Source: Vibrio tapetis subsp. quintayensis (GTDB taxonomy: Bacteria; Pseudomonadota; Gammaproteobacteria; Enterobacterales; Vibrionaceae). Taken from it: DNA of 64,000 nt. Positions within the stretch are counted from its first letter, which is position 1; every line of letters begins with the position of its first letter. The stretch lies in assembly GCF_030409945.1 (NCBI RefSeq), contig NZ_JAUFQV010000007.1, positions 124,001-188,000 of the forward strand, in the 5' to 3' direction. The position numbers and the translations under genes were made by a program. Below are positions 16,701-26,238 of this stretch, piece by piece. Under the pieces are notes generated by a model. The model was not told the origin of the DNA, ran no database searches, and saw nothing but the letters and a program-made list of their open reading frames with translations.

Positions 16701-18630
16701 ATTCCCCAGCCCAAATTGCCGCGAAAGCTTGTTGGAACTTATCTCTTGCTTCACGCAAGTCCAGATCATTCACACTGGTGTGGAGCATGGAGAAATCTAA
16801 GATCCAATAAACCGTTCCATTTGATTTCGTCACTTCATAAGGAGACTCACCGATTACCCTTAAACCAAGATTCTCAAGCATAGGGAGTACATCGGATAGA
16901 TGAATAGGTTCATCACTATGGTACAACTTAAGGTGTACTGCTTTCGAATCCGATGGTTCTTCCTGAGGACGATAGAACAACATGCCCAGCTTATTGTCAT
17001 CGTTAAGCGACTCTAGCCTTTCGATATCAGCAACCGCCGTGCCTGGCATCATCGCTTCTTTATAAGAACGTGGGAACGCTTTTAGATATTCCTTGGAAAG
17101 TGGCAGCCCTGTGCTCTCTCCCAAATTGGCAATGATCGCGTCTTGTAATCGGTCATCCCAAGACGAAGACACTTCCACTAAATTCTGTTCTATTTCTTTC
17201 ACGTTCACCGTCATATTGTTATTTTTAACATGTACAATGTAATGCGTGCGAGCAAGCGGGCTTTCAGAGAAGAATGTAGTGAATTCAACTTCTTGATCAG
17301 AATCGAAATAGTCACCAATGATTCTCTGTGTTTGCCTGCGTAACTCAGTGTTATACCTTTCTTTGGTCACATAGACCATGCAGCTAAAGAAACGACCAAA
17401 TGGATCACGCCTTACAAACAAACGCAGCATGTCTCGATCTTGCATTTGTACAACACCGGATCCGACTTCAAGTAGCTCTTGCTCACTGGCTTGTAATAGT
17501 TCATCGCGAGGGAAGTTTTCTAGAATGTTGTTCAGAGCTTTAAACGAATACGATCCCGTTTGATAACCGCTCGAATCCAAGATCCTTTCGACTTTTTCGT
17601 TGATCAGCGGGATATTAGACACACTTTGGTTATACACAGCAGACGTGTACAAGCCGGTAAAGCGATGCTCACCCACCACTTTGCCATTTTTGCCAAATTT
17701 CTTGATGCCTATGTAATCAGTATAAGCCGGACGATGAATATGAGATGCCGTATTGCCTTTCGTGACAATCAGTAAATACGGCTTTTTGGCTTCAATTCTA
17801 GCGGAATCAGCAAGGTTCGATAATTTGATACTGCGAACACGCTCGCTCACAGAAAGAATACCCATCCCCTTTTCATCGGTTGGACGCAATTCATGATCAC
17901 CCTCAACCGCCACGAGATCGTATTCTTTGTACCCCATAAAGGTGAAGTTGTGATCACCAAGCCAGCGCAAAAAGGCGATGGTCTCATTAATTCGTTCATT
18001 CTCTATTGGCAGAGAATTTTGTTGTTGTTCGATTTCTTCAATGACGTAATTGAGTCTTGCGGCCATTGGTTTCCAACCAGAAACAACCAAGCCTGCATCC
18101 ACCAAAATGGATTTAAGTTCATTTTTCAGATCAGTCATTAAGGCTTTGTCAGTCAACATGTCGACTTCAATGTGAAACAGTGACAGGCTTTTTCCTTTCG
18201 GGTGATTCACTTCTGTTACGGCGTTTGTTTTATCTCGAGAGATTTTAGTTGGGCCATGTAACATTAAGTGGCTAGATAGATCCAAACGCACCAACGCCAT
18301 TTTAACCGAGTCCACCAAGAACGGACCATCTGGTACGACGATTTCGACAATCGTATGAGTTGACTGCCAGCCATGACGGCTTACGGTCGGATTAAAAACG
18401 CGGACGGATATGTCATTAGGTTTCTTTTCACAGATATGATGCCAAAGGCTGATAACAGCACCATAGAGATCCGACTCATTCCTTTGGACCAGGTCGTCTT
18501 GTGAAATATTACTGAACAAATGCTTCGCAAGTTGAGTAACAAGGGGCTGATGGGTAAGCTCTAGTTTGTCTTGAATTAGTCGGTAAACTTTTTCAAGCAG
18601 TACCGGCACAACGTTTTCTCGTGCGGCCAT
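13789..18630 (-). CDS. NAD-specific glutamate dehydrogenase, large (180 kDa) type
   Basis: 1613 residues from the ATG at 18630, chosen because GGAG lies six bases upstream and the family is ~1610 residues; an upstream ATG at 18720 has no ribosome binding site. It has the long N-terminal ACT-like regions of this family, a central catalytic domain (KVARGGLRWSDR, VPVGAKGGFICK with the catalytic Lys, AADKGTATFSD) and the NAD-binding part (VGDMAGDVFGNGML), then a long C-terminal helical region. It deaminates glutamate to 2-oxoglutarate for amino-acid catabolism in the cytoplasm. It is transcribed alone. Confidence 0.96.
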   Translation of the reverse strand: MAARENVVPVLLEKVYRLIQDKLELTHQPLVTQLAKHLFSNISQDDLVQRNESDLYGAVISLWHHICEKKPNDISVRVFNPTVSRHGWQSTHTIVEIVVPDGPFLVDSVKMALVRLDLSSHLMLHGPTKISRDKTNAVTEVNHPKGKSLSLFHIEVDMLTDKALMTDLKNELKSILVDAGLVVSGWKPMAARLNYVIEEIEQQQNSLPIENERINETIAFLRWLGDHNFTFMGYKEYDLVAVEGDHELRPTDEKGMGILSVSERVRSIKLSNLADSARIEAKKPYLLIVTKGNTASHIHRPAYTDYIGIKKFGKNGKVVGEHRFTGLYTSAVYNQSVSNIPLINEKVERILDSSGYQTGSYSFKALNNILENFPRDELLQASEQELLEVGSGVVQMQDRDMLRLFVRRDPFGRFFSCMVYVTKERYNTELRRQTQRIIGDYFDSDQEVEFTTFFSESPLARTHYIVHVKNNNMTVNVKEIEQNLVEVSSSWDDRLQDAIIANLGESTGLPLSKEYLKAFPRSYKEAMMPGTAVADIERLESLNDDNKLGMLFYRPQEEPSDSKAVHLKLYHSDEPIHLSDVLPMLENLGLRVIGESPYEVTKSNGTVYWILDFSMLHTSVNDLDLREARDKFQQAFAAIWAGELESDGFNRLVLGAGLTGREVTILRSYARYMRQVGFPFSQSYIEDTLTHHTDLARGLVDLFVKRFDPKYKGSKKNQTELINRITSELDDVESLDDDRIIRRYMEMIMATLRTNYYQKDETGQPKPWLALKLKPTEIPEIPQPVPAYEIFVYAPDIEGVHLRGGKVARGGLRWSDRQEDFRTEILGLVKAQQVKNTVIVPVGAKGGFICKRQHNFTGRDEIFAEGQRCYKRFIRALLDVSDNIIEGEIAPPKNVVRHDEDDPYLVVAADKGTATFSDLANSVSEDYNFWLGDAFASGGSNGYDHKAMGITAKGGWESVKRHFREMNIDCQTTDFTCVAVGDMAGDVFGNGMLLSKHIQLQAAFNHLHIFIDPTPNSAKTWPERERLFNLPRSSWEDYNKKLISKGGGIFSRRAKSIDLTPEIQKMLGTRKASMTPNDLIKAILKMEVDLLWNGGIGTYVKCSSETHTDVGDRANDGLRIDGGDLRAKVVGEGGNLGMTQLGRIEYALTGGRVNTDFVDNVGGVDCSDNEVNIKIFLNALVVNGDLTVKQRNQILNKMEDDVGEIVLHDAYCQSESISVSERQGAALVKEQIRFIHTMEKAGYLDRALEYIPDDETLLEREKMGKALTRPEISVLVAYGKMVLKEQLVCDEISNDEFHGKQIVNYFPDELRRNYLDHMANHPLRAEIISTCLANQMVNEMGCNFVTRMQEETGATVVDIANAYSAAREIFDLGDILAKIRNADNKATTDAQYDLIFNIRRTLRRLSRWLLRNRSSKYTVQQLIDLYHDDVQETMNGLDTLLVDSEVKEHNDLADRWIEKGIDRSVANYVARLSSLYSALDISSVAREQGKSVTQAAKLYFTLGDRLSLHWFLKQINNQAVDNNWQALARATFREDLDWQQRLLTGQVMSCNCSNDSFDTENALDEWIKQNQLSLARWDNILNEFKVGSVHEFAKFSVALRELALLNLNCAANE

Positions 18631-18870
18631 AAAACGCTCCAATCTTAGAATAGTAGTGGTTGCCAATAAATCGCGATCATTCGCTTCGATTATCAATTCA
18701 TCGTATCTATCAATAATCATAATAGAGTCTTGCAGTTACGCAATGTGGTATCTCTACCTATTATTGTAAAAGTAATATTGATAAAAGGTTACAAGAAAAC
18801 TAAGGAGTGGAAAGGAAATGTTGAATAGTGTGATTTAGATGCTTATTTAACTCTCTGAAATTCAGTAAAT

Positions 18871-19089
18871 TTACAGAGCTTCTAACTTAACAAACTTATT
18901 ATTATGGTCAGTTGTGAGCCTAAATCGACCTTTCACGCCAATTTGTGTTAAGAAAGGTCTGAACCTAGTAGCAGGTAATTGAAGCTTTAATCTTTGATCG
19001 GTAAACACAACCACACTAGCCGCACTGCCCGAATAATGTTGCAGAAACTCATGATAAGAGATACTGATTGAAAAAAGGTACTGGTTCAT
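18871..19089 (-). CDS. DUF2835 family protein
   Basis: 72 residues matching the small DUF2835 family: MNQYLFSISISYHEFLQHY at the start, LQLPATRFRPFL in the middle and GRFRLTTDHNNKFVKLEAL at the end. No signal peptide or membrane helix. Function unknown. It lies between pepN and NAD-GDH on the same strand. Confidence 0.85.
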   Translation of the reverse strand: MNQYLFSISISYHEFLQHYSGSAASVVVFTDQRLKLQLPATRFRPFLTQIGVKGRFRLTTDHNNKFVKLEAL

Positions 19090-19146
19090 GCCGTGTTTAT
19101 TTCTTCTTCGTTGGCGAGATCAGCTTTTGGTTAAAGCGATCAGATA

Positions 19147-19190
19147 AAAAAAGGCGCTAATTCATTTTATAACTATCACGAATTAACGCC
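19147..19190 (-). terminator. Terminator of pepN
   Basis: Inverted repeat GGCGCTAATTC / GAATTAACGCC (one mismatch) with a 17-nt loop, followed on the minus strand by six or more T. Confidence 0.75.
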
Positions 19191-19258
19191 TACTACTACA
19201 GTCTTGAACGGAGCGAGAGCTAGTTCAAGCTAACAGCCAATCACTGATGAGTCAGCGA

Positions 19259-21865
19259 TTACTGCTCTAGTGCTTTTGTTACTTTCTCAAACAAGTCTTT
19301 TGCTAGCTTATCTAACTTAGCGATTTTTTCCAGCTCTGCTCGCATTAACTGCTGACGTGATTCGTCATAGTTGCGGTACTTCAGAAGTGGATCAATCAAA
19401 CGCGAAGCAACTTGTGGGTTGCTCTGATTCAACTTAGCTAAGATCTCACCAGCAAACACATAACCACTGCCATCTTTAGCGTGGAAATGAACCGGGTTGT
19501 TAGCAAAAAAGCTGCCGACTAAGTTTCGTGTACGGTTCGGGTTTTTAAAATCAAATGCCTTATGAGACATGGTTTCTTTAATAACCGCTAGCGCATCTTG
19601 TGCAGGGTTTGTCCCCTGTAGCATGAACCATTTATCCATAACCAAACCATCATGCTGCCATTCATCGCTGAACGATTGCATCATCTTAGCGCGGCTAGGT
19701 AATTTCGCCTGATTCGCACTCGCCAGTGCTGCCATGGTATCCGTCATGTTTGTAGCGTCTGCAAATTGCGCCGCAACCGTTTTGTCACCAATGTCGGTTA
19801 ATGCAAGATAGCTCAGGCATTTGTTACGTAATGCACGTTGGCCAATTGAATCATGATCAATGCTATAGCCAACTTGTTTTAATGAATGATACGTCGCAGA
19901 AAGCTCTTCGAACATTTGGGTTGCGAATGTTTGTTTAATAGCATGCAGCACAGAGTTAATGGCATCCACGTCTACTGGCTTAAACCAACCAGCGACTTCG
20001 TTTTCACTCGGTAGTGTTAGGATTTCTGCAATGAACGCTTGCTCTAAAGAGGCATCAAGCAATACACCACGGAAAGCATCCACCACACTGCTTGGCAATT
20101 CAAATTCTTTGCCAGCTTGTTCACGTGCTACATTCAACTTAATGTATTTGGCCAATAACATCTGCCCCGCATCCCAGCGAGCAAAATCGTTCTGAGCATT
20201 CACCATCAAGAACATGAGATCTTCATCTTGATAACTGTACTCTAATTTTACCGGAGCCGAGAACTCACGCAACAAAGACACAACCGGCTCGCTGTCGATA
20301 CCTTCAAACACAAACGTTTGTTGTTGTTCAGTAAAGTCTAGAATGTTATTAATTATTTCACCGTTACGGCGTAACTCTAGTGCATCACCCGACTTCGCGT
20401 ACAACTCCACATTCATAGGAATATGCAAAGGCTGCTTGTCACTTTGATCGAGTGTTGCTGGCGTAGATTGGCTTAACGTTAACGAGAACGTTTTATCACT
20501 AGAGTTGTACTCACTTGTCGCTTTGACCAGCGGAGTACCTGATTGGCTATACCACAAACGGAACTGCTTAAGGTCAACACCGGAAGCTTCTTCCATTGCT
20601 AACACAAAATCTTCACAAGTCGCCGCCGTGCCATCATGACGCTCAAAGTACAGCTTCATGCCTTGCTGAAATTTGTCTTCGCCAAGCAAAGTGTGCATCA
20701 TGCGAATCACTTCACTGCCCTTTTCGTACACTGTTAACGTATAGAAGTTATTCATTTCTATTACTTTTTCAGGACGAATTGGGTGGGACATCGGGCTTGC
20801 GTCTTCAGCAAACTGCGGCCCACGGATCGTACGCACATTGCTGATACGGTTAACAGAACGAGAGCCCAGATCCGAAGAGAATTCTTGATCTCGGAAAACC
20901 GTTAGGCCCTCTTTTAAGCTCAGTTGAAACCAGTCACGACAAGTCACACGGTTGCCAGTCCAGTTATGAAAATACTCGTGGCCTATCACCGCTTCAATAC
21001 CTAGGTAGTCGGCATCTGTTGCGGTTTTTTCATTCGCTAGTACAAACTTAGAGTTGAAGACATTTAAGCCCTTGTTCTCCATTGCGCCCATGTTGAAGAA
21101 ATCAACCGCGACGATCATGTAGATATCAAGATCGTATTCCAGGCCAAAACGCTCTTCGTCCCATTTCATTGAATTAATGAGTGAAGTCATTGCATGTGGT
21201 GTTCTATCTAGATTGCCTTTATCAACAAAAATCTCTAACGCCACGTTTCGGCCAGAGCTTGTTGTGTAGCTATCCGATAACACGTCAAAATCACCCGCAA
21301 CTAACGCAAACAAATACGCAGGTTTTGGGTGTGGGTCATTCCACTTAACCCAATGGCGGCCATTGTCAGCTTCGCCCTCATCAACACGGTTACCATTACT
21401 TAACAAGAATGGGTTCTCACTCTTATCAGCGATAACCGTGGTAGTAAAGATAGCCAAAACATCAGGACGATCTAGGTAGTAAGTAATTCGACGGAACCCT
21501 TCCGCTTCACACTGAGTACAGAACGCACCACCCGACTTATATAACCCCTCTAATGCTGTATTTGCCGTTGGGTCGATTTGAGTTTCAATCGTCAGTTCAA
21601 ATTCATCTGGAAGATTGTTGATTTCAAGCTGGCTCGTTTGCTCTTGGTAATCCGTCCACAGTTCGCCGTTTACCTTAACCGCTTTAAGAACAAGATCGTC
21701 GCCATCTAGCAATAGCGTACTGCTTTGTTTCAATTTTTTAACGTTAGAGGTCGCAGTGACGATCGTTTCGGTATCATAAAGATCAAAGGTAAGATCAAGG
21801 TGAGAGATAGTGAACTCTGGGGACTGATAATCTTTACGGTATTTGGCTTGAGGATTCTGAGCCAT
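19259..21865 (-). CDS. pepN: Aminopeptidase N (M1 zinc metallopeptidase)
   Basis: 868 residues, near E. coli PepN (870). It carries the exopeptidase motif GAMENKGLNVF and the zinc motif HEYFHNWTGNRVT with the third ligand Glu in LKEGLTVFRDQEF. The remaining C-terminal half is the all-helical domain typical of bacterial PepN. It removes N-terminal residues from peptides in the cytoplasm and is a main general aminopeptidase. It is transcribed leftward as a single gene with its own terminator; pepN also lies near pyrD in E. coli. Confidence 0.97.
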   Translation of the reverse strand: MAQNPQAKYRKDYQSPEFTISHLDLTFDLYDTETIVTATSNVKKLKQSSTLLLDGDDLVLKAVKVNGELWTDYQEQTSQLEINNLPDEFELTIETQIDPTANTALEGLYKSGGAFCTQCEAEGFRRITYYLDRPDVLAIFTTTVIADKSENPFLLSNGNRVDEGEADNGRHWVKWNDPHPKPAYLFALVAGDFDVLSDSYTTSSGRNVALEIFVDKGNLDRTPHAMTSLINSMKWDEERFGLEYDLDIYMIVAVDFFNMGAMENKGLNVFNSKFVLANEKTATDADYLGIEAVIGHEYFHNWTGNRVTCRDWFQLSLKEGLTVFRDQEFSSDLGSRSVNRISNVRTIRGPQFAEDASPMSHPIRPEKVIEMNNFYTLTVYEKGSEVIRMMHTLLGEDKFQQGMKLYFERHDGTAATCEDFVLAMEEASGVDLKQFRLWYSQSGTPLVKATSEYNSSDKTFSLTLSQSTPATLDQSDKQPLHIPMNVELYAKSGDALELRRNGEIINNILDFTEQQQTFVFEGIDSEPVVSLLREFSAPVKLEYSYQDEDLMFLMVNAQNDFARWDAGQMLLAKYIKLNVAREQAGKEFELPSSVVDAFRGVLLDASLEQAFIAEILTLPSENEVAGWFKPVDVDAINSVLHAIKQTFATQMFEELSATYHSLKQVGYSIDHDSIGQRALRNKCLSYLALTDIGDKTVAAQFADATNMTDTMAALASANQAKLPSRAKMMQSFSDEWQHDGLVMDKWFMLQGTNPAQDALAVIKETMSHKAFDFKNPNRTRNLVGSFFANNPVHFHAKDGSGYVFAGEILAKLNQSNPQVASRLIDPLLKYRNYDESRQQLMRAELEKIAKLDKLAKDLFEKVTKALEQ

Positions 21866-22214
21866 GTTATATTCCTTTTGTTTCCCTAACAGGATTTATT
21901 AAAATTATTGTGTTTTTTTATCCGTAAATAACGAATAACTGCAATTGATAATAGACCAAATTATAATCAATTCGGCCTTTAACGCTAATTAATTAAAGTA
22001 AACCAGCCGATAACACTAACTGCAACATACGGTTCAAACACGTGTAACCATCATAAACAATCAACACTCAGAATACCAACCTAGCCATCGGTTCAAGTAC
22101 TATCAATCTAGGTTTTGGGCCATATTTTCAACAAAAAAATCGAGGCATCAGCCCCGATCTCTATTAGGTGTCGCATATTTTCTATTTCTAACTATTTAAG
22201 TGTAGCGTCCCACA
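21866..22214. other. Intergenic region upstream of pepN
   Basis: No open frame of note. It holds the pepN promoter region (AT-rich, 21890-22000) and, at 22133-22158, the terminator of the gene at 22215. Confidence 0.5.
22133..22158 (-). terminator. Terminator of the 220-residue hypothetical gene
   Basis: Stem ATCGAGGC / GCCCCGAT (one mismatch) with loop ATCA, followed on the minus strand by seven T. Confidence 0.75.
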
Positions 22215-22877
22215 CTATTTCACTCTATTGAGCACAGCATACATATCTGACGATTCACTCGCCAAGGTCAACTTATCTTCTACTAGGGTGTAACGAGAAT
22301 CTTGTTCTCCATCGCGATACATTAATACAATATGGTCATCTTCGATGATATAGATCCCATCATGCACCGCTTCTATTCCTTCATTTGAAATCACGCGAAA
22401 CTGAAACACAAAGTCCGGCTGTAAAATGAGATCCATCTGTCTTACATCACTGGCGAGTATGTCGTCCCCCGCCAATTGTTCACTCGTCCACTGCCCGACT
22501 AACGCATCCGGCAACCCTTTATGGAACAACACTCCATTTAAGTTCAGTTGATTGTGATTATTGTTATAGACATACACTTGCGGAGATGGAGAGTCGAGGC
22601 CTAACACTAACGTGGTTTCATCTGCTTCGTAACGCCCCTGCCAGTAATCAACACTGCTGTCTTTTTTCTGAATTTCGATAGTAAAGACGTAGTTTGATTC
22701 TAACGTGAGCCGAATAGCCAAGAAATTTTCGGGGCTGTCTAACGGCTCTGGATTAAACATATACCAGTCGCCAATCAGAAAAGGATAGTTGAACTGAGTC
22801 AGGTCAGTCTTGCTTGGTACAGCCACTTGGGTTGTACCCATGGTCAAACACGCGAGCAGTGCAATTAACAATCTCAT
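22215..22877 (-). CDS. Exported hypothetical protein
   Basis: 220 residues with a short signal peptide (MRLLIALLACLTMGTTQVA); the Cys at residue 10 is inside the hydrophobic core and not clearly a lipobox. The mature part has two similar strand-rich halves, each starting with a G(D/Q)W motif (IGDWYMFNP near residue 36, VGQWTSEQL near 126) and ending in a repeated strand pattern, suggesting two small beta-barrel or lipocalin-like units. I do not recognise the family. It is transcribed alone, between prc and pepN. Confidence 0.75.
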   Translation of the reverse strand: MRLLIALLACLTMGTTQVAVPSKTDLTQFNYPFLIGDWYMFNPEPLDSPENFLAIRLTLESNYVFTIEIQKKDSSVDYWQGRYEADETTLVLGLDSPSPQVYVYNNNHNQLNLNGVLFHKGLPDALVGQWTSEQLAGDDILASDVRQMDLILQPDFVFQFRVISNEGIEAVHDGIYIIEDDHIVLMYRDGEQDSRYTLVEDKLTLASESSDMYAVLNRVK

Positions 22878-22962
22878 AACAATCCCTCACTTTTCTTTAA
22901 GCGTAGGCATAGAAATGAAATAAACCCAGAAAATTGATCTATATCACATTAATTTTTGACAC

Positions 22963-22990
22963 AAAAAAAAGCGAGCTATTAAGCTCGCTT
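22963..22990 (-). terminator. Terminator of proQ-prc
   Basis: Perfect stem AAGCGAGC / GCTCGCTT with a 6-nt loop, followed on the minus strand by eight T, 30 bp after the prc stop. Confidence 0.9.
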
Positions 22991-23020
22991 CTTTGTTTTT
23001 GTGACCAGACTTACTGACAA

Positions 23021-25021
23021 CTAAGATTTTTTCTCAATTAAATCAACAGTTATCGCAACTGCTTCATCGAGGTACGCATCCGGCGCTTCGTAATCTTTTG
23101 GCACATCGTCTAACGTTTTAAATTCAGGCTTATCGTCTGCTTTTTGGCGTTGGTTGATGCGAGAAAGACGTAACGCTTCTGCTTCATCTTGCTCTTGTTC
23201 TCTTGCTTTTTCATTAAGAGAAATAGAGTTATCTTCTTTTTCTTGCTGATACTTGACGATGTCTTGCTGAATAAAGCCGTATTCCATATCCGATGCAATA
23301 CGTTTATCGTGCAATGTCGATAAGTAAGCTATGGTATCGGTTCTATCGTTTAGCATCGAATAGTTAGCCGGTTTGATTTTATCCCAAGGAAGCGCGTTAT
23401 CTTCAACACTCTCGCCGGTTTCCTCTGGCACAATAGCCGTTGGGAATGGGATATCTGGGATCACACCTTTATGCTGGGTACTGCCACCATTGATTCGGTA
23501 GAATTTTTGGATAGTATACTGAACATAACCAAGCTCTTTATCAAAAAGATCGTAGATATGATTCAAAGAACGGTGTTGTTGCACGGTTCCTTTACCAAAC
23601 GAGTTCTCACCTAATACAATAGCGCGGCCATAATCTTGCAGAGCCGCCGCAAAAATTTCTGATGCAGAAGCACTATATCGATTAACCAAAACTGTTAATG
23701 GACCTTGGTAGCTGATCTGACCGTCGGTATCACTATTTTGTTCAATACGACCATAACTATCACGAACTTGAACAACTGGACCACTTTCAATAAATAGGCC
23801 CGTCAATGCCGTCGCTTCACTTAACGCGCCACCACCATTGTTACGTAAATCAACCACTATGCCGTCTACGCTTTGCTCGTTCAGCTCGGTGATCAGTTTA
23901 TCGGTATCTTTAGACAAGCCGACATAAAAGCTAGGTACTTCTAACACACCGATTTTTTTGCCGCCTAGTTCAACAACTTCTGACTTGACCGCTCTATCTT
24001 CTAGGCGGATCTTGTCTCGAACAATAGTGACATCGTAACTTTTAGCACCTTTCGCTTCAGGAAGAATTTCAAGGCGAACTTTAGTGCCCTTTGGCCCTTT
24101 GATTAATTGAACGACGTCATCAAGACGCCAGCCAATCACGTCGACCATCTCTTCTTTGTCTTGAGCAACACCGATAATCCGATCGCCATCACCTAGCTGC
24201 TTGGTTTTAGCCGCAGGGCCGCCAGCAACGGTTGAGCGAATGACGGTATAGTCGTCGATCATTTGTAATACAGCGCCAATGCCTTCCAAAGACAAATTCA
24301 TTTCTGATTGGAATTGTTCCGCATTACGAGGAGAAAGGTAACTGGTGTGAGGATCCACTTCACGGGCAAACGCGTTCATATACAATTGGAACACATCTTC
24401 ACTTTTGGTTTGTGAGATTCGTTTCATTGCATTGTTATAGCGTTTTTCCAATGTCTCTTTGATTTCAGACCAATCTTTACCGGTCGTCTTCAAATTAAGT
24501 GCATCGTACTTAACTCGTTTACGCCACAGTTCGTCTACTTCAGCCTGGTTTTTAGGCCAGCTTGCTTCACTGCGGTCAAGTTGCATGCTTTCTTCTGCTT
24601 CAAAAGTGATTTCTTTATCGAGAAGTGTCAGTGCGTACGCAAATTGATCGAAACGTCGTTCATTTGCCAGATTATAGACATCAAACGCGACGGCATTATT
24701 TCCAGACTTAAGTTGGTCGTCTAATAGCACGGACCAATCTTGGAAAGAATCGATATCGGCTTGAGTAAAAATGTTCTTATTGTAATCAAGCATTTCTATG
24801 TAACGATTGAAGATCGCTTCAGAGAATGCATCATTAAGACTGAAATGCTTATAGTGAGAGCGGGTTAAACGCGATGTTATGCGTTTGCTCGCGGTGGCAT
24901 GTTGAGTTTCAGGAACAAGCTTCGTTAAATCGGCTTTTGAGAGTTTGGCTTCGAGAGCCTGCGCTGACGCTGCCAAGCAAAAGCTGGCAGCGATCAGTGT
25001 CAGTTTAGAACGACATTTCAT
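23021..25021 (-). CDS. prc: Tail-specific periplasmic protease Prc (Tsp)
   Basis: 666 residues (E. coli 682). A signal peptide (MKCRSKLTLIAASFCLAASA) sends it to the periplasm. An N-terminal helical domain precedes a PDZ domain (LEGIGAVLQMIDDYTVI, GGPAAKTKQLGDGDRI) and the S41 protease core with DLRNNGGG, the catalytic Ser in RYSASASEIF and the catalytic Lys in NSFGKGTVQQ. Prc trims or degrades proteins from the C-terminus, including penicillin-binding proteins and peptidoglycan hydrolases. It starts 17 bp after proQ, as in the E. coli proQ-prc operon. Confidence 0.97.
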   Translation of the reverse strand: MKCRSKLTLIAASFCLAASAQALEAKLSKADLTKLVPETQHATASKRITSRLTRSHYKHFSLNDAFSEAIFNRYIEMLDYNKNIFTQADIDSFQDWSVLLDDQLKSGNNAVAFDVYNLANERRFDQFAYALTLLDKEITFEAEESMQLDRSEASWPKNQAEVDELWRKRVKYDALNLKTTGKDWSEIKETLEKRYNNAMKRISQTKSEDVFQLYMNAFAREVDPHTSYLSPRNAEQFQSEMNLSLEGIGAVLQMIDDYTVIRSTVAGGPAAKTKQLGDGDRIIGVAQDKEEMVDVIGWRLDDVVQLIKGPKGTKVRLEILPEAKGAKSYDVTIVRDKIRLEDRAVKSEVVELGGKKIGVLEVPSFYVGLSKDTDKLITELNEQSVDGIVVDLRNNGGGALSEATALTGLFIESGPVVQVRDSYGRIEQNSDTDGQISYQGPLTVLVNRYSASASEIFAAALQDYGRAIVLGENSFGKGTVQQHRSLNHIYDLFDKELGYVQYTIQKFYRINGGSTQHKGVIPDIPFPTAIVPEETGESVEDNALPWDKIKPANYSMLNDRTDTIAYLSTLHDKRIASDMEYGFIQQDIVKYQQEKEDNSISLNEKAREQEQDEAEALRLSRINQRQKADDKPEFKTLDDVPKDYEAPDAYLDEAVAITVDLIEKKS
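24028..24040. other. Near-matS site inside prc
   Basis: GTGACATCGTAAC matches the matS consensus at 12 of 13 positions. Confidence 0.3.
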
Positions 25022-25038
25022 GCGTAGGATTATCTCCT

Positions 25039-25665
25039 TTATGCGCGCAAGTGCTCCGATTTTACAACCATTTGCAGGCCGTTATTCAGTTGCACACGCA
25101 CATCATCCTTATTAATTTCTACGATAGTAGCAGCCATATTTCCTGTACCCATGTTCACGTTTACTAAGTTACCAACGATCATATCGCTAGACTCAAGAGG
25201 ACGTGTAGGTGCTGCTACCTTTTCTTGTTTAGGTTGTGCTTTTGGCTTCGCGCGACGCGGTTGTTGAGGTTTAGCGGCTTTCTTCGCTTTGCCTTCTTCG
25301 CGAGCTTTCTCAGCTTTTTCTTTACGACGAGCTTGTACGCGAGCTTTACTTTCTGCTAATGCAGTTTTCGCGTGTTCTACGTGTTCTTCTTCTAGAACGC
25401 CACAATCGTTACCATCTAGGTCAACACGAACTGCGTTAAGTTTTACACCGTGAAGATAGCGCCACGAAGACGTGTATTGTCTAAGTGCAGCACGAAGCTG
25501 AGTTTTACTTACTTTTTCATCTTCGCTTAAACGTTCAGCGAGATCTTGAAAAATGCCAATTTTTAGTGGCTTAGCTTCACCTTCTAAAGTAAAGCATTTA
25601 GGGAAACATTCAGCAATGTATGCGATAACTTCTTTGCTGTTTTTTAACTTTTCAGTGTTTTCCAT
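25039..25665 (-). CDS. proQ: RNA chaperone ProQ
   Basis: 208 residues from the ATG at 25665, which has AGGA seven bases upstream; an upstream in-frame start would add 14 residues. The N-terminal FinO/ProQ domain ([31 protein letters not shown]) is followed by a Lys/Ala/Glu-rich linker and a C-terminal Tudor-like domain ([24 protein letters not shown] shortened here as DMIVG...TIVEI). ProQ binds structured sRNAs and mRNA 3' ends. Co-transcribed with prc. Confidence 0.96.
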   Translation of the reverse strand: MENTEKLKNSKEVIAYIAECFPKCFTLEGEAKPLKIGIFQDLAERLSEDEKVSKTQLRAALRQYTSSWRYLHGVKLNAVRVDLDGNDCGVLEEEHVEHAKTALAESKARVQARRKEKAEKAREEGKAKKAAKPQQPRRAKPKAQPKQEKVAAPTRPLESSDMIVGNLVNVNMGTGNMAATIVEINKDDVRVQLNNGLQMVVKSEHLRA

Positions 25666-25764
25666 GTGGATTCCTGGTTGTTGCGAGCCTTCTCGCAGGG
25701 TGTTCATATAAATATTTGGCTATTATAGTGAGATGACTAGGAAAAACCACAACCAAGTAACAAT

Positions 25765-26238
25765 TTAATCCTTGTTCGCATGGGAATTGAGCATCTTTTC
25801 AACTTCCAGCATCATTTTTGTCAGCCCAAGCTCGTCAAGTTCGCTAAATCGGCCAATTTTAGGGCTGTCAATATCTAAAACCCCAACAATTTCATTATTG
25901 ATGCTAAACGGGATCACTATCTCAGCGTTACTTTCGGCGTCACAAGCGATATGCCCTTCGAATTCGTGTACATCGTGTATTCTCTGTACTGAGTTCGTCG
26001 CAACAGCCGTCCCGCAAACCCCACGCCCGACCGGTATGCGATTACACGCAGGTTTTCCCTGAAATGGACCGAGAACTAATCCCCCATCACGCATTAAGTA
26101 GAACCCAACCCAATTAAGATCGGCAAGTTCCATGTTAAGTAACGCACTGATGTTCGACAAATTAGCTATCAGATCCGTTTCATCTTCTATGATCGCGATG
26201 GCTTGTTTTGTCAGTGTTTGGTAGTTCACTTCTGTCAT
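25765..26238 (-). CDS. msrC: Free methionine-(R)-sulfoxide reductase (GAF domain)
   Basis: 157 residues from the ATG at 26238; a longer start at 26277 adds 13 residues and has a somewhat better ribosome binding site, so the start is uncertain. The sequence is a single GAF domain with the fRMsr hallmarks NWVGFYL, GPFQGKPAC, RIPVGRGVCGTA and HIACDAESNAEIVIPF, containing the three catalytic and resolving Cys. It reduces free Met-R-sulfoxide using thioredoxin. In E. coli yebR (msrC) also lies beside yebS/yebT; here it is divergent from letA. Confidence 0.93.
   Translation of the reverse strand: MTEVNYQTLTKQAIAIIEDETDLIANLSNISALLNMELADLNWVGFYLMRDGGLVLGPFQGKPACNRIPVGRGVCGTAVATNSVQRIHDVHEFEGHIACDAESNAEIVIPFSINNEIVGVLDIDSPKIGRFSELDELGLTKMMLEVEKMLNSHANKD

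Noticed and set aside
18631..18720. 30-codon N-terminal extension of NAD-GDH
   Set aside because: No ribosome binding site at 18720, whereas GGAG precedes the ATG at 18630 and the family length then fits.
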